Shown piece by piece: positions 24,256 through 35,400 of a stretch of DNA of 64,000 bases (positions are counted from its first letter, which is position 1; the number at the start of each line of letters is the position of its first letter). A model generated the notes under the pieces. That model did not search any database. It had not been told where the DNA came from and saw nothing but the letters and a program-made list of their open reading frames with translations. Both the position numbers and the translations under genes were made by a program. Source of the DNA: Phaeosaccion multiseriatum (lineage: Eukaryota; Ochrophyta, other classes); the NCBI GenBank assembly GCA_965112735.1, contig OZ218956.1, positions 992,001 through 1,056,000 of the forward strand, written 5' to 3'.

Positions 24256-26177
24256 ATGAGTTGGGGGAATATAATGAGGAGAGAGAAGGGGCAGGCGGGT
24301 AGGATGAGGAAGATGTGTGCATGTATGAGCGGGTTGGCAGCGACGTCTCTCTTTGGAGGGGAGAGCGTCAGTGCCTTCGCGTTCAGTAGCAGCAGCAGTA
24401 TGTCAGGGAGTAGTTTAGGTAGTTGTCTAGGTAGTAGTAGCAGCAGCCAGCGAGGCTGGAGCGGCCATGCGAGGGGGGGTAGCAGCCTGCGGCTGTCGCC
24501 CACAGGAGCGGCCTTTCCGGCAGCTTTTTCGTCCGTGCAGTGTGGCAGGAGCAGCGGCAGTGGTGGGAACAGAAGCCTGCGAAGACGACAGAGGGTAGCA
24601 CCGTTAGCAGCGAGTCTGTGGCCATGGGAGACGGCAGCCGTGGATCAGCAGCCGCCCGCCAACAGCGATGTTGGCGTAGACTCGATAATTGCGGTGAAAG
24701 GGAAGGGGCAAGAGCGAGGAGTGGGAGAGGAGCGTGGTGAGGGGGAGGGTGTGACGTTTCCGCTGAAGAATGGGATAGGCGTGGCTGGTATCGCCGTGTC
24801 TCTGGCCTGTGGAGCTGCTGTGGTGGCATTTGGCATAAGGCATGACTGGGACTTTGCGACCTTTGGGGACCGGCTACTGGCTTTGCGGCAGCTCGATGCA
24901 GGGCTCTTCTTCCAGGTGCGTCGTCGCCTCGCGCTACAGCTCTCTTGCATTGCTTGGTTTCGGAAAATGGAGGCGACCGCGCCGTAGAAAACGGCGCACG
25001 CACACACGCACACACACACACACGGAGCACACACACACGCACACACGCACACAACTTTTGTGTTCGAGGGGGGTCAAGCCCTCTCTCTCTCTCTCTACCC
25101 CCCCTGTCGTTATTTTAAGGTGCTTGCATTGTCTGCTTTCTGACCGTAGTGCCTCCCCTCTCTTTCTGTGTTGTACTGCTCAGGAGAGTGTGGGCAAGAT
25201 TCAAAACATGGGGCCCAGGGGCTACTTGTACTTCTCGGCGCTGTACGTGTTTGCAGAGATCCTGGCCATTCCCGCCATTCCGCTCACTGCCAGCGCGGGA
25301 TATCTCTTTGGCATCGGCGGAGGTAAGTCGGATGAGCAGCTTGAGCAGCACCATAGAGCTGTGCCTGTGGACTGAGTCTGGCCTGTGTTCCTGTCCTCTC
25401 CTCTCTATTGTGCTGTCCTTTTCTGCATCCGAGCATGGGTGCTCTCTTCTCTGGATTGAGGACCTTACACAGCGCGTTGACTATTCGACCTGTGTGGTGA
25501 TGTAACTTCTGTACAGGGACTGCTGTGGTGCTCCTCTCGGCAGCCGTGGCGGCAAGTATATCATTCCTGCTGGGCAGGACTTTCTTGCGCTCGTGGGTGG
25601 AGGGCTTGCTGGCGGAGAACGAGAAGTTTCAGGCCATTGACAAGTGAGTGCGGGAGAGAGTCATCTCAGAGAGCAAGAGTAAAGGATGGGCCCTCTCTGT
25701 CAGCGAATACTTCATGATCCTTCGCTGCCCTTTTCGCTTACCCTGGGCTGGTCATTCGGTCATTTGTCTTTCTTTATGTTGACTACTCTCTGAACCGACT
25801 GCCCTCTTTGCACCACCGGCCGCTTACTCTTGCTCCTTATCCTCAGAGTGATTGGGAGGGAGGGCTTCAAGATTATCCTTCTGTTGCGTCTGTCGCCCGT
25901 CTTCCCCTTTGCGCTGTCCAACTACCTCTATGGGCTAACTGCCGTCAAGTTTTGGCCTTATTTCTGGGGCACGCTCCTGGGTTTCGCACCAGGCTCGCTC
26001 GCCTACGTGTATTCCGGCACAGTGGGGAAGGCTATCATTTCCGGCTCGTCGAGCCAGCTGCCTTGGTACGCGTACGCGGCTGGTGCGGCGGTATTGGCCT
26101 TCTTCCTCAAGACCATAGCGGATGTGGCGACGGCGGCGGTGGAGGAGATTGACCCCAGCCTGGGCAAGGAGGACTAG
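24256..26177 (+). CDS. plastid-targeted VTT-domain (TVP38/DedA-like) membrane protein
   Basis: Exons 24256-24915, 25184-25322, 25517-25643, 25847-26177; 418 residues. The leader contains a hydrophobic CACMSGLAATSLFGG stretch followed by SVSA-FAFSSSS, a clear ochrophyte plastid-targeting site. A Ser/Gly-rich linker is followed by a first membrane span (IGVAGIAVSLACGAAVVAFGI), then AEILAIPAIPLTASAGYLFGIGGG, TAVVLLSAAVAASISFLLGR and the diagnostic VTT signature RLSPVFPFALSNYLYGL...WGTLLGFAPGSLAYVYSG, ending with another span and an acidic tail. VTT proteins (VMP1, TMEM41, TMEM64, bacterial DedA) are membrane proteins, several with lipid scramblase or transport roles. Plastid location is well supported by the leader; substrate is unknown. 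Confidence 0.87.
24995..25054 (+). repeat. (CA)n-rich tract in an intron
   Basis: An imperfect CA/CG dinucleotide run lies in the first intron of the VTT gene. On the reverse strand it makes a Cys/Val-rich open frame that is not coding. Confidence 0.85.
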
Positions 26178-26718
26178 ATAGACGAGGAGCAGTGAGGGCA
26201 TGAATGAAGGCCTGGGCTCATGGACTCCCGGGGAGGAGCCAAATGGGATGGAAACGCGTTGGCCCCGGGGGACGTGGGAGGGCAGAGGGAGGGACGCGTG
26301 TCTCGGCCGGGCCCCGATGGGGCGGGCGGGACCAGGAAGGCATGGCACCGGTACAGGACATACACACTTCTCCTTCGTGGCAAGGAAATCAAGCCGAACG
26401 GAGGGACGGCTGCTGCATGGAGGCAGTATATTTGATTTGGAGTGCCGAGAGCGAGGCGGGGTGCCCCTCTCTCTAACCCTCACTTGGGGTTTACCACATT
26501 TGACGTTTTGGCCAACGGCGCGGGGTGCAACACCACTGAAGGAAGAAGGATTTGTATTGCATACTCTTGCGAGAATGGACGGAGGAGGACACCGAGGAGG
26601 AGAGGAGGAACACAAAAAATGTAAATAGCTCAGATTATTGACGTGTTGTCGCTCTCTATTCTCTCTTATCGTGCGGGGCTTCCATCCATCCGTCCGTCCT
26701 CGTCCCGCCCCGCCCGAC
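26178..26718. other. convergent intergenic spacer
   Basis: The 541 bp between two stop codons hold presumptive 3' UTRs. The first half is very G-rich on the + strand and open in three frames, but composition is atypical and no domain is visible. No RNA gene or repeat stands out. Confidence 0.55.
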
Positions 26719-29700
26719 TCAGCTCCCGAGCACGACGCCGCTCAGCTCGATGGGCGGGTCGAAGCGCAGGACCTGGCACGCGTCTGTGCCAATCTTGGTG
26801 AGCATTTCGTTGCTGTAGGCCGGCACCACGCCCTCTGCCAGCGCCAGTGTGACGTGCGCCTGCTTATTGCTCGACTTGAGCCCCCCGCTCATGTGACTCA
26901 CCACAAGCGCAGCTGCCTTGCCGTCGCTGGCAATGGCAGAGACGCTTGCCACGGAGGTGGAGCCGATTGAGTCGTGCAGAGCCCTCAGTTCCGACTCAGA
27001 CAGCTCGCACACCGACCCCGCGCCCACCCACGCGAGAGTCACGTGACGAGGTTTCTTGGGGACAAACACGAGCTTCTCCCCCAGCTGCGTCGAGAGGTAC
27101 TCTGGGAGGACGGACGGGCCTGCCGCTGCTGTCTCTGCCGCTGCCTCTGCTGTCTCTGCTGCTGTCTCTACTGTGGATGCTGCTGCTCCCTCTGCTCCAA
27201 GCAAGGGCCTAAGCCGTTCCTCCAGCCTTGCGCACACCTGCACCTCATCCAGCTTGAGCTGATAGAAGGCGTGGAACTTTGTCACCACGGAGGGGCCGGC
27301 GTCGCACAGGCACTGCACGTTCTCCACAATCTCTTGTTCGATGATCTCCGAGCTGCTCAGAGGATACACCACGGAGCTCACGTCGAGCTTCTCAAGCTCA
27401 GCGCGCACCTGTCTCGCGTCAGGTCAGACAAAGGCAGAGAAAGAGAAATCAGGTTAGAAACACAGCAGCAAGTAGGACTGAGAGGGAGGGTAGAGCCCTT
27501 CCTCTCGATTAGGGGCGGAGAGAGAGAGAAGGCAATGGGGCTCCTCTTCTGTGTTCGTTCTAACCTGCTCCTCCCAAAGGTCCTCCAGCTTCAGTGCCTC
27601 GCTGCTCATCCCCTTCTCCAGCAACTGCTGCAGATTGTCCGGCAAGGGCACGTCAAACTGGTCCTCGGTGCAAATGGGGTAAAACAGGACCCTCTGCTGT
27701 CCACAGATAACCTTGAGATTGGCAAGGTACTGCGCCCTGTTGCGGAAGCGGCCCTTGAGGAGGATAGCGAAGTTCATCACCACCCTCAAGGCAATATTCA
27801 GAGTCGCGTCCACACCGCCTGAGCGACGAGGGGGAGGGGGGGGGGTGAGCCAAGCAAACACATCACAGCGTCAGGGGCAGGTTCCGGACCACCCATCCCT
27901 TTGTCAACTCTTCGAAATACACAAAGGAAGGTGGCCAGGGGCAGGGTCATCCGCGAGGGGAAGAGAGCTCGATTTTGTATGTACCCATGTACCTACCGGG
28001 GTGTGCTTTTCGCCCCAGGACCCGCTTCATGCACACGGCCACTTCCCAGAGCGTAAGTGGGGGGATGTCCTCAAGCCTGCTGCTCGCCGGCGTCGTACCT
28101 GTGATGATGGCGATGACGCGGCCGGGGTGGCCGGCACCAACCACCTTTGGGCGTGTGAAAGAAGGATGGCAGGAGAGGGAGGGAGGGGACGAAGAGTAAG
28201 GGGGGAGGCTGTTGCACTGGGCTCAGATACAGTCAGCTCACGAGGAAGCTCCGCCCCTCTGCCCCTCCCGACATTCTCCTAACGCTATGAGCACTCCAAT
28301 CCGTGCACGCACGCACCTGCGGGTACTGCGAACACGCCATGTTCTTGTCCCTCACGACGGCGAACTTGGCGTGCCCTTGTGCGGCGTCTGCGCTAGTGGT
28401 GGGGGTGAGGGCCTTGGCAAGGGCGGCGTCGAACTTGGATTTGGCGCTCTTGTCGCGCCCGTAATCGTCGGACGCCACCACCTGCATACCGCACGAGCTG
28501 GCCAGGACTGACGAGAGGCGGCTCTTACCTGAAGGACACAGCACAGCACAGGCCACGCGTCGAATCGTAAGACAATCTGCTGAGCGATTGCAGCGATAGG
28601 GTGCGGAGGAGAGACTTGTCGACCATTCGCAAGGGGCACCACAGAGGGCCCGCCTGTAGCCACCTCGACCCCCCGCTAGTCCGAGCCCTTAGAAGCTAGA
28701 TAGACATCTCATCTTATCTACTCTATTGGCAGTTCTATGCTCATGCTCACATACACGCAGACAAACGCGCACGCACACACGCGCACCTGAGCCGGGTATG
28801 CCGATGGGTATGATGAGCTCCGGCCGCACCATGTGCTCCTCCTCCCTCTTGAGCTCTTCGCTCAGCGCCTCTGGAGTGGTGACATTGGGGTTGACCACCT
28901 TGCAGTTGGAGCGAGCGGCCTCCTTGAGCCACTTCCTCAGACTACCTTTTCCCATGCTGAATAGGTCGGGTGCCCCCAAGACAAATGGCACACACAGACC
29001 AACGCCAGGCGAGGGACAGAAACACATCAGAAAGCGAGCGAGCACCGACTTGCCCGCCGTGGCTTAAAGGGGGAGGAGGGGTCGGGCTGTCATTCAAGAC
29101 ACGGGGGAGGGGTGGGGTGGCTTGCATGTCGCGATAGACAGAGTATCCCTTCCCTCGATAGACAGAGTATCCCTTGCCTCCTCCCCTCCCCCGCTCCTCT
29201 CCCCCTCCTCTGCCCTCCGCCCCTCACCTCTCTGGCTGAAGGGCGAGCACCGCTGCCTCGTCCACCACCACCACACACGTGTCCGTGAGCGCACCCGCCC
29301 CGGGCACCTGGAGGAGCTTGACGGCTTTGGTCAGCGCCTCCTGATTCGCGCCTGCTCCGTTCACCAGCACGGCCTTACCCTCGAAGATCTTTTGGAAATT
29401 GCCGGCAGATGCTTGCATCTTCTTCCTCTTCCTCTTGCTCCCCCCTGCCGCGTCTGCGTCCTCTCCTTCTGCTGCACCCAACTTGGACGCGTGTTCGCGA
29501 GTGAGCTCCACGCCCAAGCAGGAGGCAAACTTGGTGGCCCAGGCAGTGTCCTCGCTCAGATCGATGATAAACACGCAGCGACTAAGGTTTGAGAGAGAAA
29601 ACCCACTCCACATTGCCTGACCGTGCCGTGAATTGAAGAAGGACAGAGAGAGAGGGCGAGAGAGAGGTAGTCGAGGGGTTAGGCTACTCTCAGTGATGAC

Positions 29701-32210
29701 GCGCCTGATAGGGGGGGGGGGGGGACTGGGAAGGTCGATAGCGCACACTGGCTCGGCGACAACGACAACACCAACAGAGGGAGGCAACAGCGACAACCGC
29801 CGCCTCAAAGCGCGTTGGAGCTGGCTAACATGGACGTCGAAAGAAAGAGGCAGGCAGGGAGGCAGCTGGGCACGCAGGCACGGCATACACGCAGGCAGGT
29901 AAGGAGGCGTGCAGAAAGGTGAGTCTCTCCTCTGTCCATCCTCTGTCCCTCGGTCTCACCTCGTTGGCCATGAAGTCCATCCACAAGTCAAGGAAAGTCT
30001 CGCTCGGGCCGATGCGCTTGCCCTTCTCGGAGCGGTCTTGCAAGTAGCCCCACCACCCCTTGAGCCGATCGACATAAGGCATTCGCTGCATGGCTCCCAT
30101 CTTCCAGTCTGTAAAGCGAGCCACGGCGGACTGGAGAAACGGCACGTACCCTGCCTCACCCGCGTCCATGCCCGTGCCCCCCCCCGTCTTGGGCCAGCGG
30201 TCCACTAGCCTCCGAGCGCACATAGTAAGGTACATGTAGTAGCTGAGTTTGAATTTACGGATGCCCCCAGCCTTGTGGGCTGTCCAAAGATCTTTGATGA
30301 TGCTCTCGGCCGCGTCTTGTTTGGCGTTGTCGAACTTGGGGTAAAAGTTCAGAAACGTTTCCGCCTTCATCCCTGCATGGAGAAGGAATCACGATTCATA
30401 CATCCTCTTAACACACCTGCAGCAGCATGTCCCCCAAGCCCTGACTGAGCACCTGGAGCAGAAGAGAAGCACCAACACACTCACGAGGGCACAGACTCGG
30501 TCCCCTGCCTTGCCTCGTTCTCTGCCGAGAGACAGGCCCGGCGCCGCCGCCCAGACGACTCACCTTCCTGCCCAGCGTCCCACAGCCGAATGACAAAACC
30601 TCGGTACAGCACCCCGCACTCGGGATGCTTCTTGGCGTGTTCGTGGAAGCGGTACTGGTGCGCGTCGAAGAGGAGATGCACCCAAAGCAGCGACAAAGGA
30701 CTGCCTCCTCCTCCTGCTCCTCCCTCCTCGTCACCCCTGCCCCCTCCCGTGTACAGCACGTAGCTTCCCGATACTTTGAGCTGCTGCATAGTCTGCATGG
30801 TTCGAAGCACGAGCTGCGTCTGTGCGTCTTGACTGGGACGGGCAAAGAGTTCCCCGACAAGCTCGGAAACCCTGTTGCCCCCAGTGGTCTCGTCGTCCCT
30901 GCTTGTCTTCGAAAGCAGCACTGAACACTTCCCCTCTCTGGTCAGTTTGTGCGTAGGAAATCGGATAACTCCCGGCATCTTCGCAATAGCCGCGGTTGCA
31001 TCGGGTGTGGAAGCTGTCAGCATGCCCGTCTTGCTGTGGGCGGCGATGAGTCCGCGGAGGCCCTGCCCTCGCTGCTTCTCCGCCTCGTCCTCGAGCAAAA
31101 GGGGTAGAGGGGCGCAGCAGGCGAGCTCAAGCAGCTTGCGCACCTCCTCCGTAGACAGAATGACGCTGCGGATCACAAAGCCCTCCACCACATTGGACAC
31201 GAGGCTGTGAGGAAGCGAGTCCAAGCCACACGCTCTGAGATTGATTGTGACAGAAGGACGCAATTGGGCGAGAAAGGGGCAGACACCGAGAAGGGGAAGG
31301 GGGGGTGAGTGAGCAGAGGGACGCCCTCTCTCCATTCCAGCCTCCTCCCTCACCTTGAGGTCTGGGTAGCCTGCAGAAAGAAAGACTCTATTTGTTCTGC
31401 GTGCGGGCCAAAGTGGTGCCTCATGCCCTCGTACGTGTCAAACACGGCTTGCGCGGCCTCTTGGTCGAGCGCCAGCAGCGTCTGCGTGCAGGGCAGGCCG
31501 TGCCCTCTGCAAAACTCGTACACGGCAATCAAGTTCCACGGCTGACGAGGATTTACGCCAAGTGGGGCGAAAGGGAGGATCACAACAACAACAGGAGAGG
31601 GAGGAAATGAAAAAAGAACAAAAAGAAAATTGTTTGGTGCCTGGTGCATGAGGGTCAAAATTCAGCAGCGTCTTCCTGCGCAGCACAAGGAGGACATGAG
31701 CACGCATGAAGATAGCCGCCTACGGACCTGAGAGGGCTCTTGCTCACGCAGGGAGTGTATGGCTGTGCAGAGCAAGACGTCGATGCCCGTCCGCTCCGGG
31801 TACCCGTGGTCACCGTTCACCGCTGTGATACACTCAAAGCTCACGCAGATCTTCTGGTCCTGCATATCCGTAATGAGTCTCGTCATCCTCTCCCCAGTGC
31901 CCAGGTGCTGCTGCAGCAGGAGCTGCGCCGTAAGAGTGTACCCGTTGTCGGTCGAGTTCTTGGCCGCAAATACCAGCTTGCCCTCAAATGCGCGGAGCGT
32001 GATCAAGTGTCCAGACATTTTGAGCGTTGCTTGCACTGCAGGGATGCCCACCCCTCGCATAGGCCCGCCATTTGCCGTGGTCTCCTCTTCTCCTCCCTTA
32101 GTCTCGCTCGCTCCAGTCTCGGCCGTCGCCTCTACCTCTGCGGCATCGGCCTTAACTATGGCCTTCTCCAGAAACGACTTGGTGTCGTCGCTCAAGATGA
32201 CCTTGAACAT
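26719..32210 (-). CDS. RNL: tRNA ligase, plant/fungal type (ligase - kinase - CPDase)
   Basis: Exons in transcription order 32210-31728, 31541-31354, 31234-30564, 30372-29960, 29616-29228, 28956-28787, 28528-28317, 28144-27997, 27818-27565, 27408-26719; 1,205 residues, close to plant RNL (about 1,100). The N-terminal adenylyltransferase has a motif I-like FAAKNSTDNGY (candidate nucleophile Lys84) and an EGFVIR motif IV-like element near residue 241. A middle kinase has the P-loop GIPGSGKS (residues 767-774, split by an intron), VASDD, and AVVRDKN. CMKRVLGRKAHPGG corresponds to the conserved RVLxRxxHPG block of plant RNL. The C-terminus has two HVTL motifs (His1098 and His1161), the paired HxT of 2H cyclic phosphodiesterases. 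Such enzymes heal and seal tRNA halves after intron removal and, in yeast and plants, join the spliced UPR mRNA (HAC1/bZIP60). No signal peptide is seen. Assignment rests on domain order and motifs. Confidence 0.87.
29131..29176. repeat. 25-bp tandem duplication in an intron
   Basis: The unit GATAGACAGAGTATCCCTT plus a short C/T spacer occurs twice in tandem within an intron of the tRNA ligase gene. It is a recent local duplication with no visible coding role. Confidence 0.8.
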
Positions 32211-32487
32211 GGCTGTAGAGACTACAGCGCCTCTCCTAAGAGAGAGAGAGAGTTGAAATTAAAGAGAGAGCGGCGCAAGGTCCATTTGTCCGACGGCGGA
32301 GACCTCCAACAACCCAAGCGCATCCAGATGAAACTGCAAATTTTTTCCCTCCCTTCTCCCCTTAGTCCTCCCTTCTCCCGCCCCCTACTCAAAGGAGGAT
32401 GGGTTTTCTTTCCGAAGAGGCCCTGAAGGTGGAAAGAAAGGGCCCTTGTAGCGCATAAGCCTTGCGCCTCTCGTAAGTTGTAGAAGG
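32211..32487. promoter_or_regulatory. divergent promoter, tRNA ligase / large unknown gene
   Basis: The 277 bp between divergent start codons contain two GAGAGA clusters (about 32240-32270) and CTCCCTTCTCCC repeated twice near 32347-32380. GA/CT-rich elements are common in promoters, but nothing specific is identified. Confidence 0.45.
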
Positions 32488-35400
32488 ATGGCTTTGTCGC
32501 TTCCCGTTCGTCCTCGAGAGATGGGCAGTGAGCGACAGATCAACGGAGATCAGGCCAAAGAGGGTGCACTGGGTGGGATATCGGATGATGACGCTACTGC
32601 TGTGCGTCAGGTGGAAACTTCCCCGGGAATTGTGCTGGAGCAGGGGAGCGGTCCACACGCAACCTTGGGGAAAGCGAGGGCGAGAGGCGCTCACCCAGAG
32701 CGTTCCACCCGATATATGCTCATGTATTACCTTGCCTTTGATGAGTTTTCGGAGCGGGAGGGTGAAGCGGTGCTCTCCAAGGTAAGCTGTGACAGGGAGT
32801 CGCCTGTTTCTTGAAGCGGCCTCGTGCTCTACTGCTGCATCGACAGTTCTTAGTCCCAGCCATGAGCCTCTTTTCAATGTCGCCGCTACTAAGCTTTTCG
32901 CACGTGAATGTGCGATGGAACCAGGTGCTGGAAGGGCTGGTGGATCAAGTACGGGAGAATGACCCTCCTGGACAAGCCATCTGGAAGGCGCTGCAGCGCT
33001 ACTGCGAAGGTCGCTACCTTGTGCCGAGGTGGACGCACAGAAGCAGCGAGGCGGAGTTTCCCAACAGGTGACGTCTTGAAAGTGTGTACTGTGTAGTCTA
33101 CTGAAGTACAGCTGAGGCGAGAAAAGGCCGCTATGTGATAGTGATCAACAGCAGTCGTTGTCATCCCTGTCACGTAAGGTTGCTCTATGCAACAGTCCGC
33201 CACCACTCCCTCGTCACACCCACTTGCGCCCCCTCCTCTGTCTCTCTCTCTCTCCGTGCCTCTCTCCCCGTTTCTCTCTTTATCTCACTCGCCGCTCCCT
33301 TCTTCCCTCTGTGGCTGTGAGTACAGACTGGTCTGCGCCGTGTGTTGTGAGGTGCTTGACAAGCTCTTGTCCTTGCACTCCGAGGCCCTCGGCGTCTCTA
33401 AGGTGTTCCAAGTGCTGCGGCAGGGTCTGCTGCCGTGCGTATACAAAAACTACTCGCCAGGGGCGTGGTACTTAGACATGACCCCGCACTTTGAGCTGAG
33501 CGAGGGCGTGCACCTGTCCAGGGCACAAGGGAGCAACATGGAGCAGTGCACCAAGCACCTCTTCGCCAGCTTCATGACGGGTAGGCGCTACTCTTTATGC
33601 TGCTGCTTCCCTTGGGCCAGTTTACCTCATCTTTGCATACATCCATCCCCTCCTCCTCCTCCTCCTCCTCCTCCTCCTCCTCCTCCTCCTCCTCCTCCTC
33701 CTCCTCCTCCTCGTCTTGTGTCACCCATACACTGTACATGGACCAGAGCTCGACGGGGAGACGCTGCTCTCCACCCCAGAGGAGGTGGAGGAGCTGTGGA
33801 AAGCGCAGAGCAGCGCCATGGTGACCGGCGTGGCCCGAGACGTGTACCTGGAGTGCCTTCCCAAGGCCCTCCACCGCCTGCACGCCAAGGAGAGGTGGAC
33901 GCTGCTGGGCAACGCGGTGACCAGCGGCGACATCCCCGCCATCGGAGTGAGGGACGTGCTCACTTGTTTATGTGAAAAGGTGCAGGGCCCCACCAAGAAG
34001 TTTGTGCTCATTCAACTGGCGCGATCGCTGGACGCCGACGAGATGGTGCAGCTGGCCTCCATCCTCATCCACTACAGTGCGGCCAAGGGGAAGGGGGTCC
34101 TGGACGTAGTCTTGCATGCTGTGCGAGAAGCCTCCGAGAAGAGCGGCGTTTCTGGAGCAGATCCGGCTGCCGGTGGGGGGGAGGAGGAAGGCCAGGGCGT
34201 GGAGAGCAGAGGGTCTGAAGAGGTCGGAGGGGCCAAGGTACCACCGCAAAGCAGCGAAAGGACTAGCTCCTCGGCAGAGCGAATAGAGCCCGAGTCGGAG
34301 GAGACATGTCCCCCTGTCGGGCGCGTGGTCGCGACCTCGGCGACCGCGGCGGCCATACCGCCACCGGAAGCTACTGAAGCAGCTGTGGGTGTGTGTGTGT
34401 CTGAAACAGCAGCCGGCGTGCCGCACAAGGAAGCACCTTCCGCGCCAGTCGGGTCTCCGTCTCCCCTCACAAGCAGCGGCGGCAGTGGTGATGAGGTTGC
34501 CACTCCTGCGGGCAGCATCGCTCCTTTGGCTGTGCCGTCGCGGAGCCCGTCCGTGGCAGCTCTGGGCACCGAGCACCACAGCGATCTCGACCTCGTGGGC
34601 TTCTTGCTTGCCGACACTCCAAAGCTGCTGCCCGTGCTACTCGAGCAGAACGTCATGTATCTGCACGCGTGCCTTGAGGCGTGTGTGCCCGTGCTGTCGA
34701 GGGTCTTCGCGAGGCGTCCTGACTTGCTGGTGAAGCTGCAGCCGACCGCGATGCCCTCCTCCTCTCCTTCTTCTCCGTCTTCTGCCTCTCGGGGCGGCAC
34801 AAAAGATGGCGGCCTGAAGGAGGACGGGCTCCTTGTACGGGTGTCGGACATCACGAGCCTGCACCACCGCCGCTTCACAGTCAACGTGCACTCCACCATA
34901 CACCACGAGCACGGCGCAGAGGGCGGCCAGCCTCACCCGCCCACCCTGGGCAATCTGGAGAGAGCGGTCCAGGAGAAGATGGAGGAAGCTTGTGAGGACA
35001 CTGTGCACAAGGCGAGTCGAGTATGGAGAGGGCCAAAGAGCACTTGCACTTGCATGCCGTGACTCAAGCCTTGATTGGAGGCCTTTGTGAGCTTGGATGG
35101 ACAAGACACAAGCTCTCCCTGCGTGCGAGCTTCGACGTCCTTCAGATCGATTGCTTCTTACGGACTCCCGATGACCTCTTCCTCTTTTCCCCTTCGCCTG
35201 CGTGTGCTCCATGTCTTGTGTGCGCGTAGGTGTGGCTCTTCTTCTCCTTAAAGAGCCCCAACGGGCGCAGAGAGTGGGTCCTCAGCACAGACCCACTCAT
35301 CCGACTGGACAGCTTCCCGGAGGATGAGAGGCACTTTCATTGCCTCGTGGACTACACACACAAGGCGAGTCATGCGTGTGGCCCAAGCGCCGCATCCCTT

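Noticed and set aside
26200-26628. 142-codon + frame between the VTT and tRNA ligase genes
   Set aside because: It begins right after the VTT stop, has GC-skew composition and no recognisable domain; probably 3' UTR.
29000-29068. Second P-loop-like element (TAGKS) on the reverse strand near the tRNA ligase exons
   Set aside because: The frame cannot be joined in phase to exons 5 and 6, while direct joining of 29228 to 28956 keeps phase and the true P-loop GIPGSGKS lies downstream.
33572-33883. Reverse-strand frame with a 25-residue Glu run
   Set aside because: It is the complement of the TCC polypyrimidine tract of an intron and overlaps well supported + exons.
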